Shown here: positions 24,120 to 37,997 of the stretch, piece after piece | Position numbering within the stretch: the stretch's first letter is position 1 | Layout of the letters: each line of letters opens with the position of its first letter | Origin: Gnetum montanum | Taxonomy: Eukaryota > Streptophyta > Gnetopsida > Gnetales > Gnetaceae | Length of the DNA: 64,000 nucleotides | Reading direction: 5' to 3' | NCBI GenBank assembly: GCA_015680685.1 | Contig: MNCI01003930.1 | Location: 216,065 to 280,064, forward strand | Notes under the pieces: model-generated | The model's input: the letters and a program-made list of their open reading frames with translations, nothing else | Database searches by the model: none | What the model was told of the DNA's origin: nothing | Made by a program: the position numbers and the translations under genes

Positions 24120-25243
24120 TCATTCTTCTTATTGTAGCATTACTTCATCATCATGAGTACTTGACATGATTTGATAACTATAGAATCAAGTGTAGAGAGA
24201 GAAGCATTGGTGAGGAACTTGCAATGATGTTCCATATTCTTTTTTGGTGTCTTTCCAATCAATCTTATAGACATCAACAAAGAAGAGCCAATGAAACACC
24301 TCAAAGAAAACTTAGTTGTAAATAGTGAACCTTTCTAATTTTGATTGTAATTTTTATCAAATTCGAGAGAAAAAATAAATGCCTCAATTTCCCTTTAGAA
24401 AATCAATCTTGTAGCCCTCTTTTGCAAAACTCCTAGAGCATTCTACCTTTGTACAATGTACTTCATCAGATGGGAGATGAAAAATGTTATGAATTATGCT
24501 AAAATAATGTAATTAAGCCTCATAACCCAAAAAACAATAACATCTCTAGTGTAATTACTAAAAAATAATGTAGATAGAAATGCTACTATTTTTGACAATT
24601 ATTAGTGTTAAAAATGCTTTGTAGAATGCTCAAAAACTTTCCAAAGCCAAGCCAACATGAAAGCAACAAATGACAAACTATTTAAGCAAGAATTAACATC
24701 ACTTTCAAGGTCTTTGGGATATTGAAACTCTACAAACATGAGATTTTTTTAGTAGAAAGAGATATGAAAGACCATATCCATTTCCCTAGCATTCATCATT
24801 GTGATTATCAAGAACCTATAGTACCCTATAAATCAAGTGAACCAGATGTGTTTAGGACATCCTTCGAACATACCCTACCCACACATTCACCAAGATTCCA
24901 CTAGTTATTTCACAAAATTTTTTTGAACATGCATAGTTCCTTTCTAATCTATATTTTATTATCCTATATTTTTTCAATATTAATACAAGTTTGCAATTTT
25001 TCTTTCATATTTTTTTGCACATTTTTTTGCATTATCTTTCGATTCATTTGTGCATCTAGCATTGGATCTACTTTTTTCCAGTTTTCACTCATTTCTATCA
25101 TGGTAATAAATGTTTTAAGTCCTTATATAATTTAAAAGATCATCTAAGGTGCCTCAAATCCTTTCAAGGCCTGTGGATCTTTAGGTGAAATTGTTTTGCA
25201 TAGAGATTTTTGGTTTCCAATGCTGAATTTTTTTGTTGTTACA
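24120..25243 (+). repeat. TAT-1 3' LTR
   Basis: Direct repeat of 2,797-3,737 from about 24,320 on. The part at 24,120-24,320 aligns instead with 17,410-17,590 of the TAT-3 LTR (CATCATGAGTACTTGACATG, GAGCCAATGAAACACCTC). This shows that the TAT-1 LTR is a shorter or deleted relative of the TAT-2/TAT-3 LTR. The right end is set at ...GTTGTTACA by alignment with the other LTR ends. The left end is not defined by a terminal TG. Confidence 0.65.
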
Positions 25244-28200
25244 TCTACTTTATCATTTTCCTATCTTTTTACACTCTAGTATTGTGGCCAACCAAATGAC
25301 TAGTTACACACTACTACCTACACAAACCTATGCCACTATTTCCTATTGTCACCCACGTGCCTTCTATCATGTCTATCATACCACTCTACTTGGCCTCATG
25401 CTGCCCACCTAGCCTTACAATTACTACATAAGAAACCCTTGTTTGTCATCCTCTCACAACTTGCTACCATCCTAGCAATCTTTGGCCACCATTTCATAGC
25501 ATGGGCATTGCTACAATAACCCTTATGTATGGTTGTACGTACAAGATCTAGAAGTAAGCATAAGCTAACTACAATTTTGTTAATTATTTTTTAAAGTGGT
25601 TCATTTTATTATCAACATATTTCATGAGTTTTATTTTTTATTCTAGAGGAAATAATTCTAACATCATTGAACATGCCAAAAAATTTAGAGTTAATGCCTC
25701 TAAAAAAATAAAAAATGAAACATTGATATAATGTGTGCAATATGTTTCCTATCTTGTAATTTTATATTCATTGATATACTCATTTGTATATAAAATTTTT
25801 TGTAGATTCATAATGATAAAAATAAGAGTTGAGTGAAAGATCCAAATAACAAAAGCATGATATTATACTAATTATACTTTAATAAATTTCTTTCATTGAT
25901 ATGTTTTATTCATTGAAAACATTATATTGTATGACAACGATAGAGTAATTTGCTCTACTTAGGCATTACACACCATAATGGTCTTTATGTTAAGTCACTT
26001 TATAATAAACATTGTGTTGAGATTAATCTAATATTTCTAACATGTTTGCTTTAATTAGTTGCATCAAATAAACTTGAGGATTATGTTTGTTTAAATTTAG
26101 CTTCTAACTTAAAGAATTTTTGTATTTTTAATGAGTTAAAAGAAACACTTCAAAGAGTAAATGATATCAAAATATATGATTCTCTATTTCTACAAAATAT
26201 ATGATTCTACAAAAATATTGTGATGAAGTAGTAGTTTATATAGAAGGCAATGCCATTATGGGAAAAGATTTATCATGTGTGAGACGAAGACAAGAGATAG
26301 AAAATAAGTATTTAAATACTATTTTAAAAAATTACAATCAATTCTAGAACTTCATTAACTATATTATTATTTTTTGATCGATCATTATTATTTGAGTTAT
26401 ATAGAAAATCTAAAGAGGAATGTTAGAATTTAAAGTGTAGACAATGTATCTTGATATTGATTCAACAAAAAGATGTTAAATAGTAGTTACTACAAAATAT
26501 TTTTTTCCCATAAATAGGAAGATTGGAAGAGTTGTGTTTCATTAGATGCATATTGTTGTTAATATGTTACCAAGCATAATACTAATCATGAATCCTCTTC
26601 ATAGCAATATTCAATGTAACAAGCATATTAATATTCTTTACAAGTACCTTAAGAAGAAATATAATGTCTAAAACAGTAAGGATTAATTTTATCATGAACT
26701 ATGGAGACAATTATTTCAAAGAAACATAGTGAGACCAAGAAATAGATATGACTACAAAGTTTATGTTTTTCTTTATGTAATATAGATAACAAAAAGGATA
26801 TTATCGTTTAAGATGTTAGATGTATCAATATATACAAGGAAATTATTGTGTGATATATTAAATATCTTTGACTAGCATACAAGTTGGTTATAATAATAAA
26901 TAACTATATATATACTTTAATTTAAAATTTTTAGCTATATTAGGTTTTTTTTCTTGTATAAATTTATTAGTCAATTTAGTTTTTTATAATATTTATTTAT
27001 ATATATCTTTAATTATGATAAGTACTATAATTTTTGGTGACTATGATATTTTAATATTTGCTAGAGATTTACAATGTATGACTATGTGCATCTAAAAAAT
27101 GGTCACTTACATAAATCAATTAGTTTATGTTTTATGATAAATGGATGTTAATAGTTGCGTATGTATGAATTGTGAATAATTCCAAATATAGTTAAGAAAT
27201 TAGAATTGAGAAAAGTAGTTATACTAGACTTAAATGATGTGCTTGTAGAGGATATTCAGTTTTCAAATGTAAAAGAATGAGGTAAACTAGAACTTATGAT
27301 GTCATGATAAGGAGAAAGTACTACATTATTTGACCTAGTATTCATGAGTTTCTTACTGGATTGACAAATGAAGGTTTTCAATATGCATTCTAGTGATCAA
27401 CTCAGTTCTTGAATGTTGAAAGAATAATAAGTTTTCTTCTCAAAGATCTAAACATCAAATCAAAATTCCCTTGGTGTCAAACATAATGTCAAAAGCATTA
27501 TCGCAAAGGTACAATGCTTCCAATTTTTTAAAAGCCTTTACAAAAATTTTTCCACATTTATGGGAGTTAACACACATGAGAGGATATCATCATACTTAAT
27601 GATATGAATGAAAAAGTTCTAGAAGAGGACAAGGCTAACTTCATAGAAGTCAAAAAAATATAATCCTAATAATCTAAGTAATGACTATCTTCTTAGTAAG
27701 TCATTACAATCAATTGTAAATTCCATTAGTGATCAATTTTCTATTGAGGAAGTATTAAGTTCTAGTAAATAACTTGTAAATATAACTATATTTGTATTTT
27801 GATATAAAAAGAGTGCATTACATTTTGGAAAATTTGTTGACTTTTATTATAATTTTTTTTTGGTTTACGATTGTGAAACTTTTTGGATCCATTTACAAAT
27901 CTAACCATTATTAATACTTAATTTCCTTAAAATGAGTGAGATTATCAAATAAATTTTTAGTATCTGGATGAAAGGTCTGCATTAGCATAACATAGTTCTA
28001 GATTCAATAATAATCTTTATTTAATACAATCAACATTTCTTTCTAATGGTCTTTGATACTGATTTACATGATCCTTGCATACTTACCAAATAATAATATT
28101 CAAAAATAATTTAATTAAGCTAGGATTTTTTAAAATACCAAATAATTAATTGATACATGATTACATGTTTAATGATACATTAGATTTTTTAATGCATAAA

Positions 28201-29129
28201 AAGTAATGCACAAATACCTAAAAAAGTTTAATAATCAATTAGAAAACTAAAGAGAAAAGATATTGATTATAACATGATAGAAGCTACCAAATATAATATT
28301 AAGAGTAACTATTTTTAACTAGATATCACATGATTAGATGTGCAAATATGAATTAGATTTATTAATGCATAATAGGATAATCTATGATTAACTATAAAAT
28401 TTTAATTATTAGCTAGATCTTCAAACATAATAAAAGTTCATCACAACATTCTAAAAGGAACTAGAGATTTCTTGTATGATTTTTTAAAAAGAACTCTCTC
28501 GAAAAAAGCTAATAGTGTCACATGTACAATAATCAACTTAAAGAACTTCAAATTGAAATATTTCAAATATAATGAAAACCTTTCTTTTTCATAATGATTT
28601 GGAAATTAATTGTAGATTTGAATACTCTTTTGCTTATAATAGCTAGGATTTACATCTTTGGTACTTATTCCTACTAAGATCTCATTATTCCTTATTTCTT
28701 TACCTTTGAATATTTTTATCTTTCACCTTAATGATAAATCTTTATGAATTCAATCTTTCAGGTCATTTTTATCATGCTAACAAGAAAGAAAACAACTTAG
28801 GAGACATTGTGAAAAAGATGAAAAGTATGAAAAGTAGTTTAAATACATTGTGAAAAAACATGAAAAGCTAGAAGAAAATAAATAACATACTTATTCACCA
28901 AAGGCACCTAGGTAAGAAAATAATTTAAGATCTTCTTTACCAAGGGTTTCTTCAATACATTAATCCATCTCTACTTCTGAAGATAATATTCTTTTAAGAA
29001 TGAACACCTTAGAGACTATGAAAAGCAAGATGATGATCTTCTTTATGTTCTAAGTTTTGAGAATAGATCTCAAGATTTCTAACTTCCAATGAAGTAAAGA
29101 AAGAAACTTTCTTCACAACCTCAAATATA
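25244..29129. other. Unassigned AT-rich DNA
   Basis: Nearly 3.9 kb with no recognisable element, gene or repeat. Stops are dense in all frames. A stretch around 26,280-26,340 reads as VRRRQEIENKYLNTILKNY on the plus strand, but it is isolated and I cannot attach it to a family. Confidence 0.5.
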
Positions 29130-29950
29130 TCTAAGTGAAAGAGTTGAGCTTACTATTATTATAGCTTTCAAACATGCTTCTAGGTGGCTTCATGTTGAAG
29201 TTAAAATCTTCAATGAAATGGAAGTTATAGAATCTTTTCTCTCTTGGCTCAAGATGATGAATAAATATTTTAAGCTTAAATATGTTGAAGATCATCAAAA
29301 AATTTTATATGTTGAAGCTAAGCTTGAAGGTATGGCACAAGTGTAATAGGAGAAAGAAAGTCATTCTTATGTGGTGATCAATGATACTCCTATTAAAGAC
29401 TAGCCTCTTATATAATTCATAATAAAGAAAAAAAATTGATAAGACTCATCATAAAGAAGAAGAAATTCAAAGCCTCAAGTATATGAGACAAAGTGATAAA
29501 AATGTTAAGTAATATTACATGGACTTTTCAAAGCTTTTCAAAAATCTAACCTCCATTGGGCGGAATAGGAATAAGCTTCTAAGGTAAATTAAAGAAGGAA
29601 TTATAGCAAGATCTTATCTTATATGAATCTTAAACCTTGGCCAAGGCTTTTGATTTGGATATTAAAACTAAGAAGAAATTTCATGGCTTCAACAAATATT
29701 TCAAGAATTCTAAAGCTAAAGATTGTAAGATTTCTAAAGAAGATAAAGAAGAAAAGTAGAAGAGTAATGTTAAAGAAGATTCACATGAGAATTTGGAGTA
29801 GAGTAACAAAAGGATAAGACTCCAAGAAAGACAATTACATGAAGAAAAGAGGTTAAAAATTCATAATAGTTTCAAACTAAGATTCTTCAATTGTAAAGAG
29901 TTCAGACCTAAGCAATGGGAGTGCAAGAAATCTAAGTCTTCTAAGGACAA
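29130..29950 (+). pseudogene. Chromovirus-like gypsy gag fragment
   Basis: A readable plus-strand run at 29,162-29,345 ends with YFKLKYVEDHQKILYVEAKL and EGMAQV. This matches the gypsy capsid pattern W-x-x-x-V-E-x-x-F-x-x-x-x-V-x-x-x-x-K-V-x-x-x-x-x-K-L-x-G-x-A-x-x-W-W, with the final W-W replaced by TAA TAG. Farther on, 29,875-29,924 encodes FFNCKEFRPKQWEC, a zinc knuckle (C-F-N-C-G-x-x-G-H-x-x-x-x-C) that has lost its first Cys and its His. No LTR or pol accompanies it, so it is an orphan piece. Confidence 0.6.
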
Positions 29951-30325
29951 GTAACTTTAAACTTTAATGAAAGAATGGTATTCAAATATAGGTAATCCTA
30001 ATTTCACTTTGAATTAAGATGTTATAGAAAGTAATTCATTTATGGAAAATGTTAATTTTGATGAAGATTCTTTAACAAGAAGGCTCCTAAAAATTAGGGA
30101 TAGGTGTCTTTCTAGTAAAAATGATTTCATGTCTTAATATATGGGGATGCATAAGATAATGTTATTTCTTCTAAGGCTATTAATAGATTTGGATTAAATC
30201 AATTTCCTTAGCCTAAGCCTTATAGAGTGCATTAGCTCTCTAGAAATTATTTTCAAGAGATAAAGGAAAGATGTATGTTATCTTTTAAGATTAATTCTTT
30301 TGAAGATCAAGTGCAATATGACATT
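29951..30325. other. Flank between gag scrap and ATH-1 LTR
   Basis: Plus-strand sequence that may continue the gag scrap but has no motif. It ends at ...ATGACAT directly before the LTR edge. Confidence 0.35.
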
Positions 30326-31206
30326 TGATGAGTGGCGAGGTACCCCCACATCCAACCATATGAATCACAACCATTCACGTGCAATCCAATCAAATTCCAT
30401 AGACCTTAAATTCCTAAGTACATCGGCCCATGATGTGAAAACTAATTGTGATAATCATTGTCTTTTCAACTACACTTATGGGGCTTAATTGTATGGTTAA
30501 GTGTAATTGAGGCACCTGATTTTTTATTATTTTGTATTTTATTTGTCTATGATTAAGAATAGGTTGAAACTCAATTTATAATTAATTTAACTAATCTAAT
30601 TGCTAATCAATAACTAACTATCCTAACATAAGTATTCAATCCCACTTTATGTGCACATCCTAAACATGTATAATGCTATTGGATTATCAAATGTTAAAGC
30701 ATTGCTAGGATTACCAAGAGTCATTCACATGCTTGAAGTAGTCATACTTATGTGCTTAATTAACTTCTATTTAATCAAACTAGCTTAATTAGCTTAATTA
30801 CTTAGGAGCATTAAAGGAAATTGCATAAACATTAAATGCATTAATAAAATATTTAAGCTAGCCAAGGTGCTACAAGGTTTGATTAGAAAGATTAGCTTTA
30901 TTTTTGCATACATTGCTATGCTTAGGTATAATAGTGTTTGAATAAAGATCCATACACTTAATGACTCTGTTGCAAGCACTTTGGAAAATATTTTAACTTT
31001 GGAGAAAAAAATCCTGCAAGAGCTTTGCTATGCTATGAAAAAAAAATATTGAAACCATGTGTCCAAGTGATATATTTATAGGCCAGCACATACCCTATGA
31101 TATTGGATATTTGACATCACATCTTGGGGCCTGATATTACATACTTGATATCAAGGCTTCAATATTGTGTATCCACTAGTAGAGCCAAGAAAAACACTAT
31201 TCATCA
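30326..31206 (-). repeat. ATH-1 3' LTR (881 bp)
   Basis: On the minus strand the LTR begins TGATGAATAGTG and ends GGTACCTCGCCACTCATCA, the same terminal TGATGA...TCATCA found in ATH-2 and ATH-4. A TATA box, TATAAATATA, lies at 31,071-31,080 (minus), preceded by several ATATC/GATATC strings. The polypurine tract CATGGGGGTA sits immediately upstream in minus sense (31,207-31,216). It aligns collinearly with the LTR fragment at 55,880-56,488. Confidence 0.85.
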
Positions 31207-33125
31207 TACCCCCATGACTAAATGAAAACTCATCCTCAAATGAACAAAAGGAAGAACAAGTTCCTTACAAAATATTTGGAAGGTATGGGATTATTAACTG
31301 ATATGCAAACTAACTTAGATGGAACAGACAGACTTTAAGTATCCAAGTGTATGGATTTACAATCTTTTACAAAATTGGGTATTTATGACAATAGAATTGA
31401 GCACCCTGGACAAAATTGACATCCAACTCCTCTAACAACTGAAGAGCCAAGGAGAAGATCCAATGATCATGAACGATCCTTGTTGCATGGTGTTTCTGTG
31501 TTAACCTTGGTGAAGACAGTCTCACTTCTAGTCCATACAATCATAACAAAATCATGGATTAGTATGCAATGTGTAACATATAGCTTTGAAGTACCTTGTG
31601 TTGTCAATGATTACACTTGGCTAGGTTGTGATTATGGTGGATTGATTTCTTTTATAGTGTTAGCAGGCAGACTAAAAAATAGGGAAAATGGATAAGTGGT
31701 TCATTAAATTCTAAAAAGTTCAAACGTGATGAAATGTTTAAAGAGGGTTTAAGAATTCACAATAATAAAAAGAGGATTTCACTAAAAAACATCGTGAAGG
31801 TGCACACAATTGGATGTCATTGATGGAGCATGCAAAAAAAATTTGATTGTGAGAATGTCTAAGGATAAAGAACTTAACTAATCCAACCAAAATATATGCA
31901 AGTGAGTCCTCGCCAAAGCAAGCATAGGCCCTTATTTCCCTTGCATAACTTCAAACAAAAGAGTCTATGGGCCCCATGGATGATTAATGATCACAAAAAG
32001 TTAAGTACAAAAACCCAAAAGAAACTAAATGAGAATTTCAATAGATCAAACCAAGACATCGAGTAAGAACACGAAACTAGTAGTGAGGTGAAACATGAAA
32101 AAGCATAGATGGATGAAAGAGAGTGGAGTAGAGTTCCTAGTTAAGGTCACATGAAATCCCTTGTGAATTTTGTGGTTAAATGACCTAATAAAATCCATCC
32201 TTAATCAAAACCAAATCCAACCACATTCAGTGACATTAGATCACGATTCTAAGACCAATCCACATCCTTGAGACACAAGAGTACTCTCACAGAATAAGCA
32301 CCATTCCTTATTAAAGAAGAAAAGAGAAGTAGAAAGTGAGGAAGAGCCGTAGCTAGAGGGAACCTTCAAGCATGGATAATATGTCTTTCTAGTCCCATAA
32401 CCAATGCTTGTAGCCTATTTATTTTATCTAAGGAACATGCTTTAAATTTCCATCATTTTTTTAATGATGGAAACCACACCATGCAAAGACTTATTCAACT
32501 TCATGTTATTGGTTGACATGGAATAGTAATAAATCCATGAAAACACACATGCATCTAAGTAATTAGAAAGGCACAAAGAGTATTGAGTCCCTTTGAAGTT
32601 ACACCCTATTCAAATCTTTGAATCCTTTCAAAATCTAGAAACTACCAAGGTGATAAGCTTGTTAAAATTTTATTAATGAAAAAGAAACCACACATTTCCA
32701 AAACAAGGAAAACCATAGAGTTTGTGGATGGGTGGATGTTGTTGACTCACTACCTATTTTATGAAAAAGAAACCATGTCCTATTTATCTATAACAAAATT
32801 CAAAGGTAAAATCCAAACACCGATAATCAAACAACCTGATAGCACATGCCCACATCAATCAAACCACACTGTACTCAGTTGGCAATAAGGCACATTATAA
32901 TTAAAACATAATAAGAAAATCACATCAAAATAAATAAATATATATAAGAAATTGTAAAATATTTTTTAAAAAATAAAATGTAGCAATAATGTTGCAAAAC
33001 AAAAAATTTTAAAAATTAATAATGTAAAAAAAAAATGTGTAAGATAAAGAATGTGTAAAACAAAAAACTTGTAAAAATAACAAGGTGGAAAACAAAAATG
33101 TATAAAACAGAAAGATGAAAAAATA
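31207..33125 (-). other. ATH-1 region between integrase and 3' LTR
   Basis: Minus-strand untranslated region of about 1.9 kb. Its last 100 bases (AATAATCCCATACCTTCC, ATTTTGTAAGGAACTTG, GAGGATGAGTTTTCATTTAG) match the bases just before the 3' LTRs of ATH-2 (43,480-43,570) and ATH-3 (51,520-51,613). At 32,990-33,115 it holds the reverse complement of the TTTTTGTTTTACA tract seen after pol in ATH-4. No coding motif was found. Confidence 0.65.
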
Positions 33126-34300
33126 AGGAGCTACATGTGTGGGGTTCTAGTAGAGAACCTTATCTCCTAGTTGAAATTTGAATTTCTTAATTTTAAGGTC
33201 ATGGTGTTTTTTGTTGAATGTCTTGTGCAAATTGTTAGATGATAGGACCACTAATCAATTTTTTTCTAGCAAGTTGAGATTCATTATTTTTTCTTTTTGT
33301 GCTAGACTTAAGTCAAGGTCAAGGTCATAGGCTATTGAAAGTGTATGAAACTCAAATTGAATAGGAAGTGTTGTGAATTTTTTATACACCAACACATAGG
33401 GAGAATAACCTATAAGAAATTTCCATGTTGAGCAGTAGGCCCAAAGGGCATTGTTGAGTTTTGTGCTCTAGTCTTTTCTTATATTTATTGATAGTTCTAG
33501 TTAGGATCTTTGTGATTTCCATATTGGTAACCTTAGCTTGACCATTGGCTTAGGGGTGGTAGGGTGTTGTTAGTTTATGTTCAACCCCTAAGTGTTACAT
33601 GACTTTCTGAAAGGTAGTACCTGTAAAGTGGGTTCCATTGTTAGAAATTAATGCACATGGCACACCAAACCTATTTACAACATTCTATTGTACAAACTGA
33701 GTAGTGGTAGAAGATGTATAGTTGGTGAGGGCTTCTACTTCTACCCATTTCATACAATAGTTAATAGTGACTATGATGTAAAATTTTCCATTTGACATGG
33801 GCATGATGGGATCCATGAAATCAATGCCCTAGATGTCAAAGGATTCTAGTGGTTGAATCCACTACTAAGATCCCTCCATTCAAGTAGTCATTCCACTATC
33901 TCATTGGTAGTGTTTACAAGAGTGGACAAATTAATGAGCATCTTTGAAAATTATTGGCTAATAGTACCCTGCCATCAGGATTTTAATGGTTGTACATCTC
34001 CTATCACAAGGACTCTCATGAGCATCTTAGAGAATGTGTAGTTGATCAGCATCAAGGACACAGCAACAAAACAAGCCATCAATGCACACCTTGTAGAGGT
34101 ATCAGTTGATCTCCATGAAGCATTTTACATGGTGAAGAAACTATTATTTCTTCTAGTGGTCCAATCCTTGTGGCATCTCTTAAGTGAGAAGATAAGTGAG
34201 AATGCCATCATACCATTTAGGCTCAATGGGCAATTATTCAGTTATAGTCCCAACAAAAAGGAGTTCATTAAAAAAAAAATTAGATAGTGGACTTTCCTTC
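33126..34300 (-). pseudogene. ATH-1 integrase relic
   Basis: Minus-strand integrase closely related to ATH-4. Order from high to low coordinate: zinc-binding region (about 34,050-33,860, collinear with 62,500-62,660 of ATH-4); a core with ALISNNGTHFTGTTF (about 33,640), where the second catalytic Asp is Asn; ANGQAKVTN (33,525-33,550), where the catalytic Glu is Lys (codon 33,532-33,534); and a C-terminal part ending FQLGDKVLY*NP near 33,140. After that it jumps to the post-pol tract, so the last roughly 80 residues present in ATH-4 have been deleted. Confidence 0.85.
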
Positions 34301-35215
34301 TCTTTATAGTCCCATTGTAACTGAGAAAAGTGTTCAATGATCACATTTTCAATTTCTTTTTGATCTACCATTGTAAGATTGAGTTCCTATAAGATCACCA
34401 GCCATTGTATGACATTAGGGCTTACCATTGGCTTGTTCATGAGGAAGAAAATGGCACTATGATTTGTGTGCACAAACACTTTGTATTTAAGAACATAATG
34501 CCTGAATTTTTTTAGCATAAACACCACTACCATCAATTCTTTTTCTATGGTGGTATAATTCAATTGTGCACCCACAATGCTTCAACTTGTGTATTGGATG
34601 TAATATAGACGTTTCTTGCCATCTAACTGCATAAGCATAGCTCCCAAGGTGTAATTTGATGCATCTATCATAACATAAAATGGTCTAGACTAGTCAGGTG
34701 CCTATAGAATTGGAGTTTCTACAAGTTTTTTCTTTAGTTGTTGAAACACTTTTTCCCATTCCTTGATCCAAACAAATGGAGCATCTTTCTTTATTAGCTT
34801 AACCAATACTTTTGTGATCTTAGATAAATTCTCTATGAATTGTCAATAGTAGCTAGTGTGTCCAAGGAATGACCAAACATCTTTGATGGTTTCTAGTTGA
34901 TAGGTTATTCCTTGGATAAATCTTATTTTTTCTAGGGTCAACCTCAATTCTTTTGTATGATATTCTATGCTCCAATACATTACCCTCTTAGAGCATTAGA
35001 TGACTCTTTTGCCAATTGAGTTGCAAGTTTGTTTCTACACATCCTTTTAGTACTTACTCAAGGTAGTCTAGAGCTTGCTCAAATGTAGCTCCATAGGTGG
35101 AGAAGTCATCCATAAAGACTTCTACCCCACTATAGATTTACTACTTTATGTCATGGGGCATCAATGTTAGGCTTTGTCAATAGTTTTTCAAATATTCCAT
35201 AAACTAGGTATTAAA
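34301..35215 (-). pseudogene. ATH-1 RT and RNase H relic, truncated
   Basis: Minus strand. The RNase H piece at 34,387-34,575 is open for 62 codons and contains QLNYTTIEKELMVVVF, YKVFVHTNHSAI and FLMNKPMVSP, collinear with 61,975-62,150 of ATH-4; the Asp of T-D-H-S is Asn. Upstream, RT is readable to FMDDFSTYGATFEQALDYLE (about 35,120-35,060). Beyond about 35,215 homology stops, so RT motifs N-terminal of the catalytic block, protease, gag and the 5' LTR are missing. The break coincides with the start of ATH-3 sequence. Confidence 0.85.
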
Positions 35216-35426
35216 ATAATGGTCAAGAGAATAATAAAAACAACCAGCTATCCTTAAAGTTAAAATAAAATAATAATAAAATATTCTTGTACATTTGTAA
35301 TCACTAGGAAAGGCCTAATCATCAAATTTTCCACCAAACTTAACCTAAAGAATGATCAAGGGGTATCCAAACTTAAGAGATTAAATAAAAATAATTGATC
35401 TAATGTTATTTGCGTCATTGTAGATG
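35216..35426. other. Junction segment; possible decayed primer site
   Basis: No homology to the ATH-3 3' LTR could be seen, so a 5' LTR for ATH-3 is not shown. The last bases, TTTGCGTCATTGTAGATGGC (35,411-35,430), resemble the decayed primer site of ATH-2 (TTAGCATCATTGTTGGGGAT), sharing GCxTCATTGT. This is only suggestive. Confidence 0.25.
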
Positions 35427-37997
35427 GCATCAAACTATGGATTGTAAGCAAGAGGACAATTGAAACTTAGGGAAAAATAACCCTGGGGAGGAAGAGGAAA
35501 ACCAAAATCATAACAATAACAACAACCAAAAGAATAAGCAGCTAAGGTGACACATGCTATTGAGGCCTTGCAAGAATAGCCTAAGGTGGAATTTGTTCAT
35601 CAAATTTCCATTGTAAAGATAGGGTAGTTTAGGTAGAATGAGGTTCCAAGACATAGGTCTAATTTGGAGGTCACTCTCACAGAGGCTTACCTAGAAATGA
35701 TTAGAAGCAAGAAGGTTCAAAGTTCAATTCTCCAAGAACTAAAGTTCTAGTCCTTTCCTAATTTGGCATCAAAAGAGTTTAGAACTCAATTGCAAGCGTC
35801 TCCACCATAGCCTATCCTTTTTGTTAGTGGGGAATGATACTTCGGGGAGACCTACCTCTTCTGGAATAATCACAAGGAATATGCCACAATAAAGAAAAAA
35901 GATAATACCATCTTCTATTAGGTTGAGTCCATAGTATAAGCCCTTAGATTTCCTAACACCAAGGCAAAGTTGGTAGAGATATCTATCTAGGTAGATCTAG
36001 AAGCCAAGAAGGAATGGATACAATAGTGCTATGGAGTGGACTATAAGGAGTACAATATCCTCACTAAAGAAAAGTGTGCTTATGTAAAAATCATGACCTA
36101 TCACCTCAATTCAATGGTAAGGCCAAGTAAGGTGATAGTATTCTCTGCAAGGGCATGTATAGTTATGAGTAGAAAATTCTAACCTTCCCTAACTCATCTT
36201 CTTGGAAATTAAGAAATGATTAAATAAGAATGAGAAGGATATGAAGATACTCCTCTTTCCATGCCTAATTAGAAAACATTCTAAAAGAAGAAGAATAGCT
36301 TGTTACATGAATGATGTCATCTGTAGGGCTCCTACTTCATCATGATAAGAGATGATGAAGGATAAGTTTCCCACCAAGCTTTAGGAGAAAGAAGTGCCAC
36401 CTCCACCAACACTCATAGAACCAAAGATGATTCTTGAAATGGTTGTAGCTTCTAAACACCTAAGAAAGCTTAGAAAACATTGATTGCAACAACAAGCCTT
36501 TGGATAGGTGGTGGTGAATCCTTGGTATATTGTCCAATCATGAGCAATCTCAATGAGATGACTAGGACCATTAGCTAGCCAATAGATAAATTGGTCATTC
36601 TATCCTTTGTACAAAGAGGCCAATCTCCTATTCATGATAACCCCAATGATAGATAAGTCACTATGTTCATTCTAGGGTAAATATTTTCTAAAATCTCCAA
36701 GAATGTGGTAGCCTTCTCTATCATGTTGGAAGAAGGGGAAGGTGCAACAGTCCTATTCATGCTATATAAGGGCTATGAGACTAAAAAAAATATCATTGTA
36801 GATCAAACTAAAGAAGCCTTGAGTGATCTTGTAGTGTTTATCCTTGATGTTGCTGCAATGGTAGATATTCAAATATTTGCAAGAGTCCAAAGCAAAGAGA
36901 TGAGCACAATGTAGCATGAATAAGTGTTGGAGTGACTAGTCAGAGCCTAGAAACCAATTTTGAAGAATTTTGATATCCAAAAGAAATTTTAGCTACTCAA
37001 CCATAGTTGTTGGAGATAAGAAGTAAGCTTCTCTTTACACATGCACAACTTAGGGAAGCCATCACTAGCAATCAACAGTTGGTGGTGGAGGTTGCAGAAC
37101 TCAAAGCTCACTTATTTGATCCATCCATTCTCAAGCTTGAGCTTATCAGAGATGAAGCTTTCCAACTACTCCAAAATAAATTATAATAGGCTAAGAATGT
37201 GAAAGAAATGATGGTCTTTGATGCATCACTATTTGAAGCAATGATGAACTCAACCAACTGTAATCTTCAAGGGATGCACAAGGAAAATCTCACCTTAACA
37301 TGGAAGAACCATTACCTATGGAATGCTAAAGAGTAGAAAGAATAATTGGTAGAGTACATCTATCAAAAATAGGAATAATTTGCTAAAGTGAACCTAGATG
37401 TTAGGAGGCTAACTACCAAAAATCAAAATCTCTTAATGGATGAGGTTCATGCCCTTTGCTAGAAGACTATCATTAAGATCGCTACCTAAAAGAATGAGGT
37501 TCTTAAGTATGAAAAAGTAAAAAATCATTTTAGGGACTAGGTTGAGATCCTTAAGAAGATCAACCTAGTAAAGGCAAAGGTGAATGAAGCCTTCTAGAAA
37601 CTCCAAAAAAGAGGTGATGTATGGTACCTCATCTTTGATGGACTCAACACCTATAACTAGGTTGAAATACATCTAAAGGAATTGCAAATTGAGAAAGTGA
37701 TAGAATACATAATGTTAGACAACATCTAATATGCAAACTTGATAATGCTGATAGTAAAAAGACTCAGGTTAGAGTTGAAGAATCAAGTGGCTAGCTCCTT
37801 TCTCCTCTACAAGGTGGAGTTTAAGCTTCATAAGGAAATAAGAAAAAAATTACAAGTAGATAATGTAGAGCTTGAGGTTCTCAAGATAACGTTCAAAGAT
37901 TAGAGATTAGTTGTTGAGAACTTGGCCAAAAGAATAAATGACTACCAAGAACTACAAAATCTTGTTCATACATTTGACATTAAATGTAAATAGTTTG
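35427..37997 (+). pseudogene. ATH-3 long coding relic, unknown protein
   Basis: From the ATG at 35,427 one frame stays recognisably coding for about 1.5 kb despite dozens of TAA, TAG and TGA codons, many at places where Gln or Trp would suit. One clean stretch is 36,705-36,914. Coding then continues in another frame (37,043 onward) with heptad-like, Glu/Lys/Leu-rich sequence such as QLVVEVAELKAHLF and ELKNQVASSFLLYKVEFKLH, consistent with coiled coil. It is split by ATH-2 and COP-1 and resumes at 44,413 and 51,362. The whole would have been about 950 residues. I see no gag, protease, RT or integrase motif and do not recognise the family. Confidence 0.55.

Noticed and set aside
26280-26340. 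VRRRQEIENKYLNTILKNY-like peptide as a DNA transposase fragment
   Set aside because: Only about 20 residues are readable and no catalytic motif or terminal inverted repeat is nearby.
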